Assembly: GCF_017312485.1 (NCBI RefSeq)
Contig: NZ_BMBA01000009.1
Coordinates: 69,154-133,153 of the forward strand
Direction of reading: 5' to 3'
Length of the DNA: 64,000 nucleotides
Source of the DNA: Clostridium zeae
GTDB lineage: Bacteria; Bacillota; Clostridia; Clostridiales; Clostridiaceae
Positions 1 through 7,353 of the stretch are shown piece by piece; position 1 is the stretch's first letter, and each line of letters starts with the position of its first letter. Made by a program: the position numbers and the translations under genes. Below the pieces are notes generated by a model. It was not told where the DNA came from, did no database searches, and saw only the letters and a list, made by a program, of their open reading frames with translations.

Positions 1-134
1 CAATTTCTCAGCCAGTATATGATATGGGCTCAATTGCAATGAGAATGCTTATAAAGCTTATCAATCAAAAGACTATAGAAGAAGGTCATTATGTACTTGA
101 TCATCAGCTTATCGTGAGAGATAGTTGTAAATAA
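1..134 (+). CDS. LacI/GalR-family transcriptional regulator, C-terminal end only
   Basis: Reading frame 3 is open from the window edge to the TAA at 132-134 and gives about 43 residues beginning ISQPVYDMGSIAMRML. This matches the last strand-helix and dimer region of LacI/CcpA-type sugar regulators, where a QP-x-Y-D-x-G motif is followed by a helix and a short basic tail. The DNA-binding half lies outside the window, so neither ligand nor operator can be named. The gene ends directly in a strong terminator. Family assignment rests on this short tail and is moderately secure. Confidence 0.7.
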   Translation, partial: ISQPVYDMGSIAMRMLIKLINQKTIEEGHYVLDHQLIVRDSCK

Positions 135-161
135 AGCATGCCGAAAGGCATGCTTTATTTT
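133..161 (+). terminator. Rho-independent terminator of the LacI-type gene, two-way
   Basis: A 10-bp perfect stem (133-142 with 147-156) closes a GAAA tetraloop and is followed by a T-rich run. It overlaps the stop codon of the opposing gene at 155, so it probably serves both converging genes. Confidence 0.85.
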
Positions 162-1363
162 ACGTATTTTTCTTCACTTCCGTCCGTTTTAATAGAATAG
201 TATAAATATGAGTTTTTATCAGTAACTCCTACTGGCAGAACGAAAATTCTATCATTCAATATAAATATTTTTCCAAAGGTTGTTATAGAATTTGATATAA
301 TAGAGGTTTTTTTAGTGGTTAAATTGTATTTTTCAAGTTTCATGTCAAAACCTGTAGGTTTAGAGCTGTCATGTGGATAAATGCCTATAAAATATAAATT
401 GTCATTATATATATTAAAGTTGCCTATACCTGCGTTTGAAAAACTAGACAAAATTGAAAATTTCTTTGTTGATAAATCAAATTTCACTAAATCTATATTT
501 AATGAAGTGTCGTCTAGGCTTCTAAAGTAATAAATAGAGTTTTCATATAAAATAAATGAAGAGGTTCTGTCTTCCAGGACTTTTTCTAAATTTGTGCCAT
601 CTAAGTTCATTGAGTAAATTTCATTTCTCCATTTTAAATTATGCTCGTCTCCATAGGTAACCATATCAGAATAATAAATTTTATTATTATAAATAAATAA
701 GGTCGAAGGATCCTCTGGATACCAATTTTTATCTTTTGATAAATCAGATTTTATTGTTGTAAGTGAGTCGCCATTAAGTGTCATCTTTTTGATTGAACAA
801 TCGCTTGGGCTAATAAAGTAAATCCAATCATTATATATATAATAAGGGCCACATTGATTTGCTAGTATAGTATTTTCATGAGTCGATATATTGGTTTTCA
901 TTAATGCAGAAATGGAATTTGATTTATAGTAAACATTATTATTTATTATGTTTATACTTGAAGCGTTGGATATATCATTTAGTTTTTTAAAGAAGGTGGT
1001 TCCATCCTCCATTGAATAGACTAAGGGAGAGTCGTAAGATAGTGTTACAGAAGGTGATATAAATAAGAAGTTATTAGAATATCTTACAAAGCCACCATTA
1101 ATATAATTGCTTAAAGAATTAATATTATCTACTGAGTTATGTAGTCCACTATCAGTTAATTTAAGGCTGCTATTAAGAGATTCAACAGCAGTGGCAGGGG
1201 CGCTAGTATTCGAAGAAGTGCTTTTTGTTTCCTGGGGATTGTTTTTAGTGGTTTGCTCCTTTGGTTTATCATTGTTGTTTGTATTTTTATAAGAAATAGA
1301 GAAAAAAGTAATAACTGATATAATAAGTATAATTACAGCTGAGATAAAAAAACGTTTTTTCAT
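155..1363 (-). CDS. Membrane-anchored DUF5050-type beta-propeller protein
   Basis: 402 residues. The N-terminus has a short basic start and one membrane segment (about residues 5-22), then a Thr/Ser/Asn-rich linker to about residue 60. The rest is a series of repeats of the form Y-x-x-N-x-I-Y-Y with D-G-T/S-N turns (for example SMNLDGTNLEKV), which is the DUF5050 pattern seen in clostridial surface proteins and probably forms a beta-propeller outside the membrane. A good ribosome site (GGAGG) precedes the ATG. It is a single gene facing the LacI-type gene. Function is unknown; cell-surface binding or sensing is only inferred. Confidence 0.7.
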   Translation of the reverse strand: MKKRFFISAVIILIISVITFFSISYKNTNNNDKPKEQTTKNNPQETKSTSSNTSAPATAVESLNSSLKLTDSGLHNSVDNINSLSNYINGGFVRYSNNFLFISPSVTLSYDSPLVYSMEDGTTFFKKLNDISNASSINIINNNVYYKSNSISALMKTNISTHENTILANQCGPYYIYNDWIYFISPSDCSIKKMTLNGDSLTTIKSDLSKDKNWYPEDPSTLFIYNNKIYYSDMVTYGDEHNLKWRNEIYSMNLDGTNLEKVLEDRTSSFILYENSIYYFRSLDDTSLNIDLVKFDLSTKKFSILSSFSNAGIGNFNIYNDNLYFIGIYPHDSSKPTGFDMKLEKYNLTTKKTSIISNSITTFGKIFILNDRIFVLPVGVTDKNSYLYYSIKTDGSEEKYVK

Positions 1364-1689
1364 ATATTACCTCCAGTAAAGTTATAATTACTTATTCTAG
1401 CCATTTTATGTAAATCCTTCTAAGATATTATTTATTATATGAATTCTTACTTCAAAATTTAACTTATTTGTGATAATAAAATTGTACAGCCAGTAAGCCT
1501 CATATTCAAATATAAACTTATATGCTATTATGATATGAAAAAGTATCATTAAGGTAAATTTAAATTATTACTAAAGATGTATTGGTTTGAGCAGAAGTCT
1601 ATTTTCTAATTCCTCTAGATTTTTAGATTAGAATTTGAGAATATAAATTTTATTATGAAATGGTACATCGATATATGCAGGAGATTAAG
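1364..1689. other. Gene-less stretch holding one palindromic repeat
   Basis: The divergent intergenic region between the DUF5050 gene and the YgjP-like gene. Apart from repeat D copy 1 (1571-1674) it is AT-rich sequence in which I see no convincing small gene or structured RNA. Confidence 0.6.
1571..1674 (+). repeat. Palindromic repeat family D, copy 1 (diverged)
   Basis: Aligns over its full length to the copies at 2377-2480 and 29907-30010. Shared blocks include CTAAAGATG, CAGAAGTCTATTTTC, GAATTTGAGAATATAAA and TTATGAAATGGTACATC. The outer arms are more diverged here than in the other two copies. The upstream in-frame ATG at 1660 of the next gene lies inside the repeat and is probably not the true start. 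Confidence 0.75.
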
Positions 1690-2376
1690 ATGGAATATCA
1701 GTTAATAAGATCTAAAAGAAAGACCGTAGCGATAGAAGTAAAAGAGGATAGAATAATCATAAAATGTCCTTATAATTGTTCGAAGCAATACATAGATAGT
1801 CTCATTGATAAGAATAGAGTATGGATTGAAGAGACACATAGGAAGGTAATGGGTAAGAAAGCTAACAAGCTAACATATAAAGAAGGGCAAAACGTTTATT
1901 ATATGGGTGTGCCATATGAAATAAAAATTATTAAGGGAATAAGAAATTCATTAGAATTTGATGGGGATAAATTTAAATTTACAATTATGAGTTCTCAATT
2001 TAACAACAGTGAAGAGAATGAAAAAGTAAGAGTTGAACTTATGATGGCGTGGTTTAGAAAAGAGGGTACTGAGTACTTAACTAAAAGAACATCTGATTTG
2101 GCAAAGCAGTTAGGACTAACTATAAATAAAGTATATATAAAAAATGTTAGAACCATATGGGGAAGTTGCTCAAGTAAAAACAACATAAATTATAATATAA
2201 GGTTGATTTCTATGCCTAAAGAAGTTATTGATTATGTTATAATACATGAGTTATGTCACTTAGTTCAAAGGAATCACTCTGAGAAGTTTTGGGGGTTAGT
2301 TGGAGAGATAATACCCGATTATAAACAGAGAAGGAGTTTTCTTAAAAACAATAGTTCAAAATATTGTAATTGGTAA
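1690..2376 (+). CDS. YgjP-like (DUF45) zinc metallohydrolase
   Basis: 228 residues from the ATG at 1690, chosen because AGGAG sits at 1679-1683 with good spacing; the longer frame from 1660 begins inside a repeat. The C-terminal half carries H-E-L-C-H at about residues 186-190 with a third likely zinc ligand in RNHSEKFW (about His196), the SprT/YgjP arrangement. The conserved VRTIWGSCSS block, also typical of the family, lies upstream. Members are cytoplasmic predicted metalloproteases; in some genomes they sit beside restriction systems, but no such genes are here. The gene has a repeat D copy on each side, almost touching it. Confidence 0.88.
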   Translation: MEYQLIRSKRKTVAIEVKEDRIIIKCPYNCSKQYIDSLIDKNRVWIEETHRKVMGKKANKLTYKEGQNVYYMGVPYEIKIIKGIRNSLEFDGDKFKFTIMSSQFNNSEENEKVRVELMMAWFRKEGTEYLTKRTSDLAKQLGLTINKVYIKNVRTIWGSCSSKNNINYNIRLISMPKEVIDYVIIHELCHLVQRNHSEKFWGLVGEIIPDYKQRRSFLKNNSSKYCNW

Positions 2377-2480
2377 GTAAGATGAAACACTTCAATCCGA
2401 TATCTATTTTCAAGACTCCTCTGGGCTCTGAGAGGGGAATTTGAAAATATAAATTTAAATGTGAAGTTATTCATTTATAG
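2377..2480 (+). repeat. Palindromic repeat family D, copy 2
   Basis: Begins directly after the stop codon of the YgjP-like gene. AGATGAAACACTTCAAT at 2380 pairs imperfectly with the tail near 2459-2480, TATTTTCAAG (2405-2414) faces TTTGAAAATA (2440-2449), and CTCCT faces the AGAGGGG block. The whole element can fold into a single long hairpin and has the same orientation as copies 1 and 3. Confidence 0.85.
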
Positions 2481-2533
2481 AAAAAAATAATTTTAAAGTG
2501 AGTACGTTTTCTTTTAATATTTGGATAATTATG

Positions 2534-2565
2534 TAGTTGCATTTGCAACTATTTTTTATTATACT
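2534..2565 (+). promoter_or_regulatory. marR promoter with overlapping MarR operator
   Basis: Perfect 8-bp inverted repeat TAGTTGCA-TT-TGCAACTA (2534-2551). It covers a candidate -35 TTGCAT (2537-2542) that lies 17 bp from a -10 TATACT (2560-2565). MarR proteins typically bind such palindromes at their own promoter, so autorepression of the marR-MATE operon is the natural reading. Confidence 0.75.
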
Positions 2566-2611
2566 AAGTTTTGCATCGAAAAATTGTATCCAGTATAATA
2601 GGAGAATTTTT

Positions 2612-3055
2612 ATGAATAAGAAAGATAAGATGCTTGGACGTTATATATCTCAGTTATATAGATTGGGTAGTGCATTTATTACTAAAGAATTATCAAAGTT
2701 TAATATAGGTTATGGACAGTTTATGTTTTTAGTAGAGCTGTATAAACATGAAAGCATGTGCCAAGAAGAGCTTGCTGAGATGCTACATATAGATAAAGGA
2801 ACTACAGCCAGAGCTATAAAGAAGCTTGAGGAACAAGGATATGTAGTAAGAATTAAGGATATTTCTGATAGAAGGGCGTATAAGTTATCTGTAACTGATA
2901 AAGCAAAGGAAATTGAACCGCATATTAGAGATATTTTATATGATTGGAATGATAAACTTACTTCTGATTTAACTGAGGACGAGAAAAAAATGGCTCTTGA
3001 GCTAATGAGTAAGATCGCAAAAAATCAAAGGATATGTGCAGGAAAGGAGAAATAA
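2612..3055 (+). CDS. MarR-family transcriptional regulator
   Basis: 147 residues from ATG 2612, preceded by AGGAGAATTTTT; an upstream in-frame start at 2537 lies within the operator region and is unlikely. The winged-helix signature is clear: CQEELAEMLHIDKGTTARAI is the helix-turn-helix, and DISDRRAYKLSVTDK is the wing with the conserved D-x-R motif. It is a dimeric ligand-responsive DNA-binding protein. The MATE pump gene starts 2 bp after its stop, so the regulator probably controls export of a drug or metabolite that it senses. Ligand unknown. Confidence 0.92.
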   Translation: MNKKDKMLGRYISQLYRLGSAFITKELSKFNIGYGQFMFLVELYKHESMCQEELAEMLHIDKGTTARAIKKLEEQGYVVRIKDISDRRAYKLSVTDKAKEIEPHIRDILYDWNDKLTSDLTEDEKKMALELMSKIAKNQRICAGKEK

Positions 3056-3056
3056 C

Positions 3057-4397
3057 ATGGATAGACAAAAGAGATTAGGTGAAGAACATATAGGGTCTCT
3101 ACTCTTAAAATTTTCAGTACCGGCTATAATAGGAATGCTAGTCAATGCACTTTACAATGTAGTAGATAGAATATTCATAGGAAATATTCCTGGAATAGGA
3201 AAAGATGCATTAACAGGGGTTGGAATAACTCTTCCAATAATGACTATTATAATGGCTTTTGGTATGTTAGTAGGAATAGGTACAGCTACGGCTATATCCA
3301 TAAGACTTGGACAGGGAAAGAAAGACGAGGCAGAAAACATCTTAGGAAATGCTTTTATGCTTTTGATTATAACTGGTGTAATTATAACAATAGTAGGGCT
3401 TTTAACAATGGATCCAGTATTAAATGCATTTGGAGCTAGTGAAGTGACCTTAAAGTATGCAAAGCAATTCATACAGGTAATATTTATAGGTTCTATATTT
3501 AATGTGCTTGGATTTGGCTTAAATCATTCTATAAGAGCGGACGGTAATCCTAAAATAGCTATGTTTACAATGCTTATTGGGGCTATAATAAATACTATAT
3601 TAGAGCCAATATTTATTTTTGTTCTTCATTTAGGAGTAAGGGGTGGAGCTGCTGCTACAGTTATTGCACAGTTTGTATCTATGCTATGGATATTAAGATA
3701 TTTCACTAAAGGAAATAGTATACTAAAGCTTAGAGTTAAAAACTTTAAGTTAAAGAAAGAATTTGTATTAAGTATAGTTGCAATAGGTATCTCTCCTTTT
3801 GCAATGCAAATAGCTGCGAGTGTTGTTCAAATTATATCTAATAATGCCTTAAGAACTTATGGAGGAGATGTATCTATAGCTGCAATGTCAATTATAAGTT
3901 CTGTAGCAATGATATTCATGATGCCTATATTCGGTATAAACCAAGGCTCATTACCTATAATAGGTTACAACTATGGAGCTAAGAAATATTCAAGGGTTAA
4001 AGAAGCTGTAAAGAAAGGATCTATAGCAGCAACAGCAATAGTTGTAATTGGATTCTTAGTAGTAGAGATCGTTCCTCACTTTGTAATAACTATATTTAAC
4101 AGCGATGAAGAGCTTGTAAGAGTAGGTAGCAACGGTCTTAGAATATTCTTATTTATGTTGCCTGTAATAGGATTTCAGGCTATAAGTGCAAATTACTTTC
4201 AAAGTATAGGTAAGGCTAAAATGGCAATGTTCTTAAGTATGTTAAGACAGGTAATACTTTTAATACCGTTATTAATTATACTTCCTACATTTTTAGGTCT
4301 TACTGGCGTTTGGCTTGCTGGTCCTATATCTGACGGACTTTCAGCACTTATAACAGCAATTGTATTTTATAAAGATGTAAAGTCATTGAAAGAGTAA
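3057..4397 (+). CDS. MATE-family multidrug efflux transporter
   Basis: 446 residues from ATG 3057, with AAAGGAG 9 bp upstream. The sequence is hydrophobic throughout, consistent with 12 membrane helices in two similar halves; the MATE start motif LLLKFSVPAIIGMLVNALYN and DRIFIGN are present in the first helix pair. MATE pumps expel cationic drugs or metabolites in exchange for Na+ or H+. It forms an operon with the MarR regulator just upstream. A second, distinct MATE gene lies at 9551-10891, without an adjacent regulator. Confidence 0.92.
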   Translation: MDRQKRLGEEHIGSLLLKFSVPAIIGMLVNALYNVVDRIFIGNIPGIGKDALTGVGITLPIMTIIMAFGMLVGIGTATAISIRLGQGKKDEAENILGNAFMLLIITGVIITIVGLLTMDPVLNAFGASEVTLKYAKQFIQVIFIGSIFNVLGFGLNHSIRADGNPKIAMFTMLIGAIINTILEPIFIFVLHLGVRGGAAATVIAQFVSMLWILRYFTKGNSILKLRVKNFKLKKEFVLSIVAIGISPFAMQIAASVVQIISNNALRTYGGDVSIAAMSIISSVAMIFMMPIFGINQGSLPIIGYNYGAKKYSRVKEAVKKGSIAATAIVVIGFLVVEIVPHFVITIFNSDEELVRVGSNGLRIFLFMLPVIGFQAISANYFQSIGKAKMAMFLSMLRQVILLIPLLIILPTFLGLTGVWLAGPISDGLSALITAIVFYKDVKSLKE

Positions 4398-4416
4398 TTT
4401 GATAGCTATATTATTA

Positions 4417-4610
4417 AATTTAAGTGGTTATGCAGGAGATGCTATATGAGCGAGCTATTAGAATTAAATGATTTTTTCAGATGGAATGGCGTAAGGAAAC
4501 TGTACTGTTCGAACGTAGTGAGTTTACAGTTTTAGCCATGGAATATGAAAAAATCATATTAATTCTTTGCGTAAGCTCATTAAAGCATCGGATGACTAAC
4601 CACTTAATTT
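4417..4610. mobile_element. 194-bp fold-back (MITE-like) element, family B, complete copy
   Basis: The left arm from about 4417 (TTAAGTGGTTA at 4420-4430, through TGATTTTTTCA ending 4479) is the inverted complement of the right arm (TGAAAAAATCAT from 4546 through TAACCACTTAA ending 4607), about 60 bp each at roughly 70-75 percent identity by eye. The centre also pairs (AAACTGTA with TACAGTTT, around GTTCGAAC). It has no coding potential. Three single-arm relatives occur elsewhere in the window. Confidence 0.8.
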
Positions 4611-4632
4611 CAACATAGTATCTTAACATAAA

Positions 4633-4680
4633 AAGACCAGATAAATTCTTTTTAAGAATTTATCTGGTCTTAATTTTTTT
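4633..4680 (+). terminator. Strong two-way terminator after the MATE operon
   Basis: Perfect 18-bp stem (4633-4650 with 4654-4671) around a TTT loop, followed by T7 after two A residues. It lies downstream of the fold-back element and probably ends marR-MATE transcription. Confidence 0.85.
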
Positions 4681-4777
4681 TATTCTTTAGGAAATTATAT
4701 CTCAATTATATCTGTTGATAATTATGCGAACAGACTTAAGACATAGTATAAGTTAAAGAATAAAAAAGAAAAATATG

Positions 4778-4868
4778 TCGCCTGCCAGAATTTCTTCACA
4801 TACGTTCAGAAAAGGCAGATGCGCAAAAAAAAATTCACTGAAGAAGATCGCTTTAGCGAATTTTTTTA
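4778..4868. repeat. Two-hairpin repeat family C, copy 1 (acts as terminator)
   Basis: Hairpin 1: CGC (4779-4781), CTGCC (4782-4786) and TTTCT (4791-4795) pair with AGAAA (4808-4812), GGCAG (4814-4818) and GCG (4821-4823). Hairpin 2: 4831-4843 pairs with 4851-4863, with a run of A before and a run of T after, so it can terminate transcription in both directions. The stop codon of the minus-strand gene at 4866 touches hairpin 2. Confidence 0.85.
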
Positions 4869-5048
4869 TATGATTCCTTCTGTTTTTAATATATCTTCAA
4901 GCTGTTGAACTTTTTCTGTTAACTTAATAAATTTCTTTTTAAGTCCATCGGTAGATTCATTTCCGTCAATACTTCTTTCGATTTCTTCTACAGCTGCTAA
5001 TGCTTCCTCGATATCTTGTTGAGCAAGCTTAAGGTTATTTTCATCCAT
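4866..5048 (-). CDS. Small coiled-coil protein of unknown function
   Basis: 60 residues, rich in Glu, Lys, Leu and Ile with a heptad-like pattern throughout (for example QDIEEALAAVEEIERSID, then KVQQLEDILKTEG). It has no membrane segment and no cysteines. AAAGGAG at ideal spacing precedes the ATG, and the gene ends in repeat C copy 1, so it is probably real. I do not recognise a family; a small helical hairpin or dimer is likely. It stands alone, facing the MATE operon. Confidence 0.65.
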   Translation of the reverse strand: MDENNLKLAQQDIEEALAAVEEIERSIDGNESTDGLKKKFIKLTEKVQQLEDILKTEGII

Positions 5049-5169
5049 AAGTAATCTCCTTTGTTCCAGTCATAAAAAATATTATAAGGTACAGTTTAAT
5101 GTTATCATTACTAAACCATCAGTGCAAGGCATATATTGTATAGATGTGAAGGGTGACAGATTTAAATCT

Positions 5170-5212
5170 ATCAATTCATGATTAAGTGCGTTCCAGCCTT
5201 ATATGAATTGAT
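5170..5212 (+). promoter_or_regulatory. Inverted repeat upstream of spmA
   Basis: Perfect 10-bp inverted repeat ATCAATTCAT / ATGAATTGAT (5170-5179 and 5203-5212), 50 bp before the spmA start. It could be a regulator site or a leader hairpin; there is no T-run, so it is not a terminator. Confidence 0.4.
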
Positions 5213-5262
5213 TAATTATCAAAAGTTGCTTGAAAATCTTAAATATGAAATGGAGGAAATAT

Positions 5263-5838
5263 ATGATTAATTACATATGGTTTTTCATGTTACTTTTAGG
5301 AATAGCTGTAGGTGTATTTACTGGAAATGGAGAATTAATTTCAAAAGCAATAGTAGATTCAACAGCATCAACAACAGATTTGCTTCTTGGTCTTTTGGGT
5401 GTGATGTGCTTTTGGTGCGGAACTATGAAGGTAGCAGAGAAGAGCGGATTAACCAATGTATTAGCAAATCTACTAAAACCGATATTAAGGCTTTTATTTA
5501 AAGATGCGGCTAGAGATGAAAAAACTTTAGGTTCAATAGTTATGAATCTAACAGCAAATATGCTAGGCTTATCTAATGCTGCTACGCCTTTTGGGATTAA
5601 AGCTATGGAAGAAATGGACAAGCTTAATCCTAAGAAAAGCATTGCCTCAAATGATATGGCTTTGTTTTTGGTTATAAATGCAGCATGTGTTCAGTTTGTG
5701 CCATCTACAGTAATATCAATAAGGGCTGCAGCTGGTTCGAGTAATCCAGGTGCAATAATAATACCGACCATTATTGCTACAGGATGTGCAGCAATAATGG
5801 GGGTTACTTGTTGCAAGATTCTGCAAAAATACTTCTAG
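5263..5838 (+). CDS. spmA: Spore maturation protein A
   Basis: 191 residues from ATG 5263, preceded by GGAGG; the longer frame from 5230 lacks a ribosome site. It is a multi-helix membrane protein of the nucleoside-recognition (Gate) family, with typical blocks MCFWCGTMKVAEKSGL, LTANMLGLSNAATPFG and VQFVPSTVISIRAAAGS. SpmA and SpmB are needed for spore-core dehydration and heat resistance in Bacillus and Clostridium and act in the forespore. spmB follows after 9 bp. Length and order match the family. Confidence 0.95.
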   Translation: MINYIWFFMLLLGIAVGVFTGNGELISKAIVDSTASTTDLLLGLLGVMCFWCGTMKVAEKSGLTNVLANLLKPILRLLFKDAARDEKTLGSIVMNLTANMLGLSNAATPFGIKAMEEMDKLNPKKSIASNDMALFLVINAACVQFVPSTVISIRAAAGSSNPGAIIIPTIIATGCAAIMGVTCCKILQKYF

Positions 5839-5847
5839 GAGGATTTT

Positions 5848-6372
5848 ATGTTTAACTATCTATTAAAAAGCATAATACCAATAATATTTATAGTTATTTT
5901 AATCTACGGAATGATAAAGGGAAGAAAAGTTTATGAATGGTTTGTAGAAGGAGCAAAAGAAGGATTACATGTATGTTATAGAATATTCCCATATCTATTA
6001 TCAATGATAATAGCAGTAAAGATATTTAGAGAAGCTAAGCTTTTAGATATGTTAAATAATATCTTAGCACCAGTAGCTTCTATTATAGGATTACCAAAGG
6101 AACTTATCCCTCTTATATTGGTTAAACCTCTTTCAGGGAGTGGAGCTCTTGGTGTACTTACAGATATATTAAAACAATATGGACCGGATAGTTTTATTGG
6201 ATTGGTTGGTTCCGTAATAATGGGAAGTACTGAAACTATTTTTTATACAATCACTGTATATTTTGGAGCAGTTGGAATTAAAAAGATAAGACATACATTA
6301 TGGGCTGCTTTGATGGCAGATCTCACAGCTATTATAGTTGCTGTTACAGTGGTAAGGGTCTTATTTTTCTAA
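5848..6372 (+). CDS. spmB: Spore maturation protein B
   Basis: 174 residues, the second Gate-domain membrane protein of the spore maturation pair. Recognisable blocks are EGAKEGLHVCYRIFPYLLSMI, which includes the family R-I-x-P-Y-L signature, KPLSGSGALG, and MGSTETIFYTITVYFGAVG near the C-terminus. It is translated from AGGAGG 9 bp after spmA and certainly shares its transcript. Together the pair influences water content and heat resistance of the spore core; a transport substrate is not established. Confidence 0.95.
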   Translation: MFNYLLKSIIPIIFIVILIYGMIKGRKVYEWFVEGAKEGLHVCYRIFPYLLSMIIAVKIFREAKLLDMLNNILAPVASIIGLPKELIPLILVKPLSGSGALGVLTDILKQYGPDSFIGLVGSVIMGSTETIFYTITVYFGAVGIKKIRHTLWAALMADLTAIIVAVTVVRVLFF

Positions 6373-6627
6373 ATATCTATCAAAGAATACTTCGATACTA
6401 ATTTGTTATGATAGGCAATATAAATATAGGCTTATCACAATTATTGGTGACGGAGTATTTTGTTTTATAATTTAAATACGGCGCATTAATAGCAACTATA
6501 AATTAAATTTTTAAAATAAGTATAATTTGTTGAAAACATGCCTATATATTTAAGATAGATTTTAATAATCTTAAGGTCAAATTAAGATAAGTATGGTAAA
6601 ATTTTTCTATAAAAGGAGGAGATAAAG

Positions 6628-7353
6628 ATGATTGAAATAATGAATGTTTCTAAGAGCTACAACAAGATAAACAATGCTGTAGACAGTATAGATATTAAGA
6701 TAAACGATGGAGAGATATTTGGATTTTTAGGTCCTAATGGTGCAGGAAAAACCACCACTATAAAAATGATAACTGGAATAATAGCTCCAAGTAAAGGTGA
6801 TGTAAAGATAAATGGTATAAGCATAACTGATAATCCACTAGAAGCTAAAAAGCATTTTGCTTATGTACCAGATAGTCCAGATATGTTTTTGAGATTAAAA
6901 GGTATAGAATACCTTAATTTTATGGCTGATGTTTATAATGTTCCAAAGGAGCAGAGAAAGAAAAAGATTGAAGAACTTTCAAAGAGATTTGAGATGTCTA
7001 CAGCCCTAACCGATCAGATACAGTCCTATTCTCATGGTATGAGGCAGAAGATAGTGCTTATGGGAGCTTTAATACATGATCCGGAGGTGTGGATATTAGA
7101 TGAACCTCTTACTGGGTTGGATCCAAAATCTGCATATATACTAAAAGAAATGATGAGAGAACACACAAATTCAGGCAAGAGTGTATTCTTTTCAACCCAT
7201 GTACTAGATGTGGCTGAAAAAGTCTGTGATAGAGTTGCAATCATAAATAAAGGAAAAATACTGTTCTGTGGAACTTTAACTGAGATGAAAGAGCACTTTA
7301 AAACTAATGAGTCCTTAGAGCAGATGTTCTTGGAGATGACTGAAAATGAATAG
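6628..7353 (+). CDS. ABC transporter ATP-binding protein (exporter type)
   Basis: 241 residues with all ABC ATPase motifs: Walker A GPNGAGKTT (about residues 35-43), signature SHGMRQK (about 134-140), Walker B WILDEPLTGLDP and the switch His in STHVLD. The CcmA/YxlF-like architecture marks an exporter for lipid, peptide or drug. A strong AAAGGAGGAG precedes the ATG. It overlaps the next gene, the membrane partner, by 8 bp. Substrate unknown. Confidence 0.92.
   Translation: MIEIMNVSKSYNKINNAVDSIDIKINDGEIFGFLGPNGAGKTTTIKMITGIIAPSKGDVKINGISITDNPLEAKKHFAYVPDSPDMFLRLKGIEYLNFMADVYNVPKEQRKKKIEELSKRFEMSTALTDQIQSYSHGMRQKIVLMGALIHDPEVWILDEPLTGLDPKSAYILKEMMREHTNSGKSVFFSTHVLDVAEKVCDRVAIINKGKILFCGTLTEMKEHFKTNESLEQMFLEMTENE

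Noticed and set aside
6404-6434. Terminator after spmB
   Set aside because: TGATAGGC and GGCTTATCA look symmetrical but do not pair continuously, and no T-run follows.
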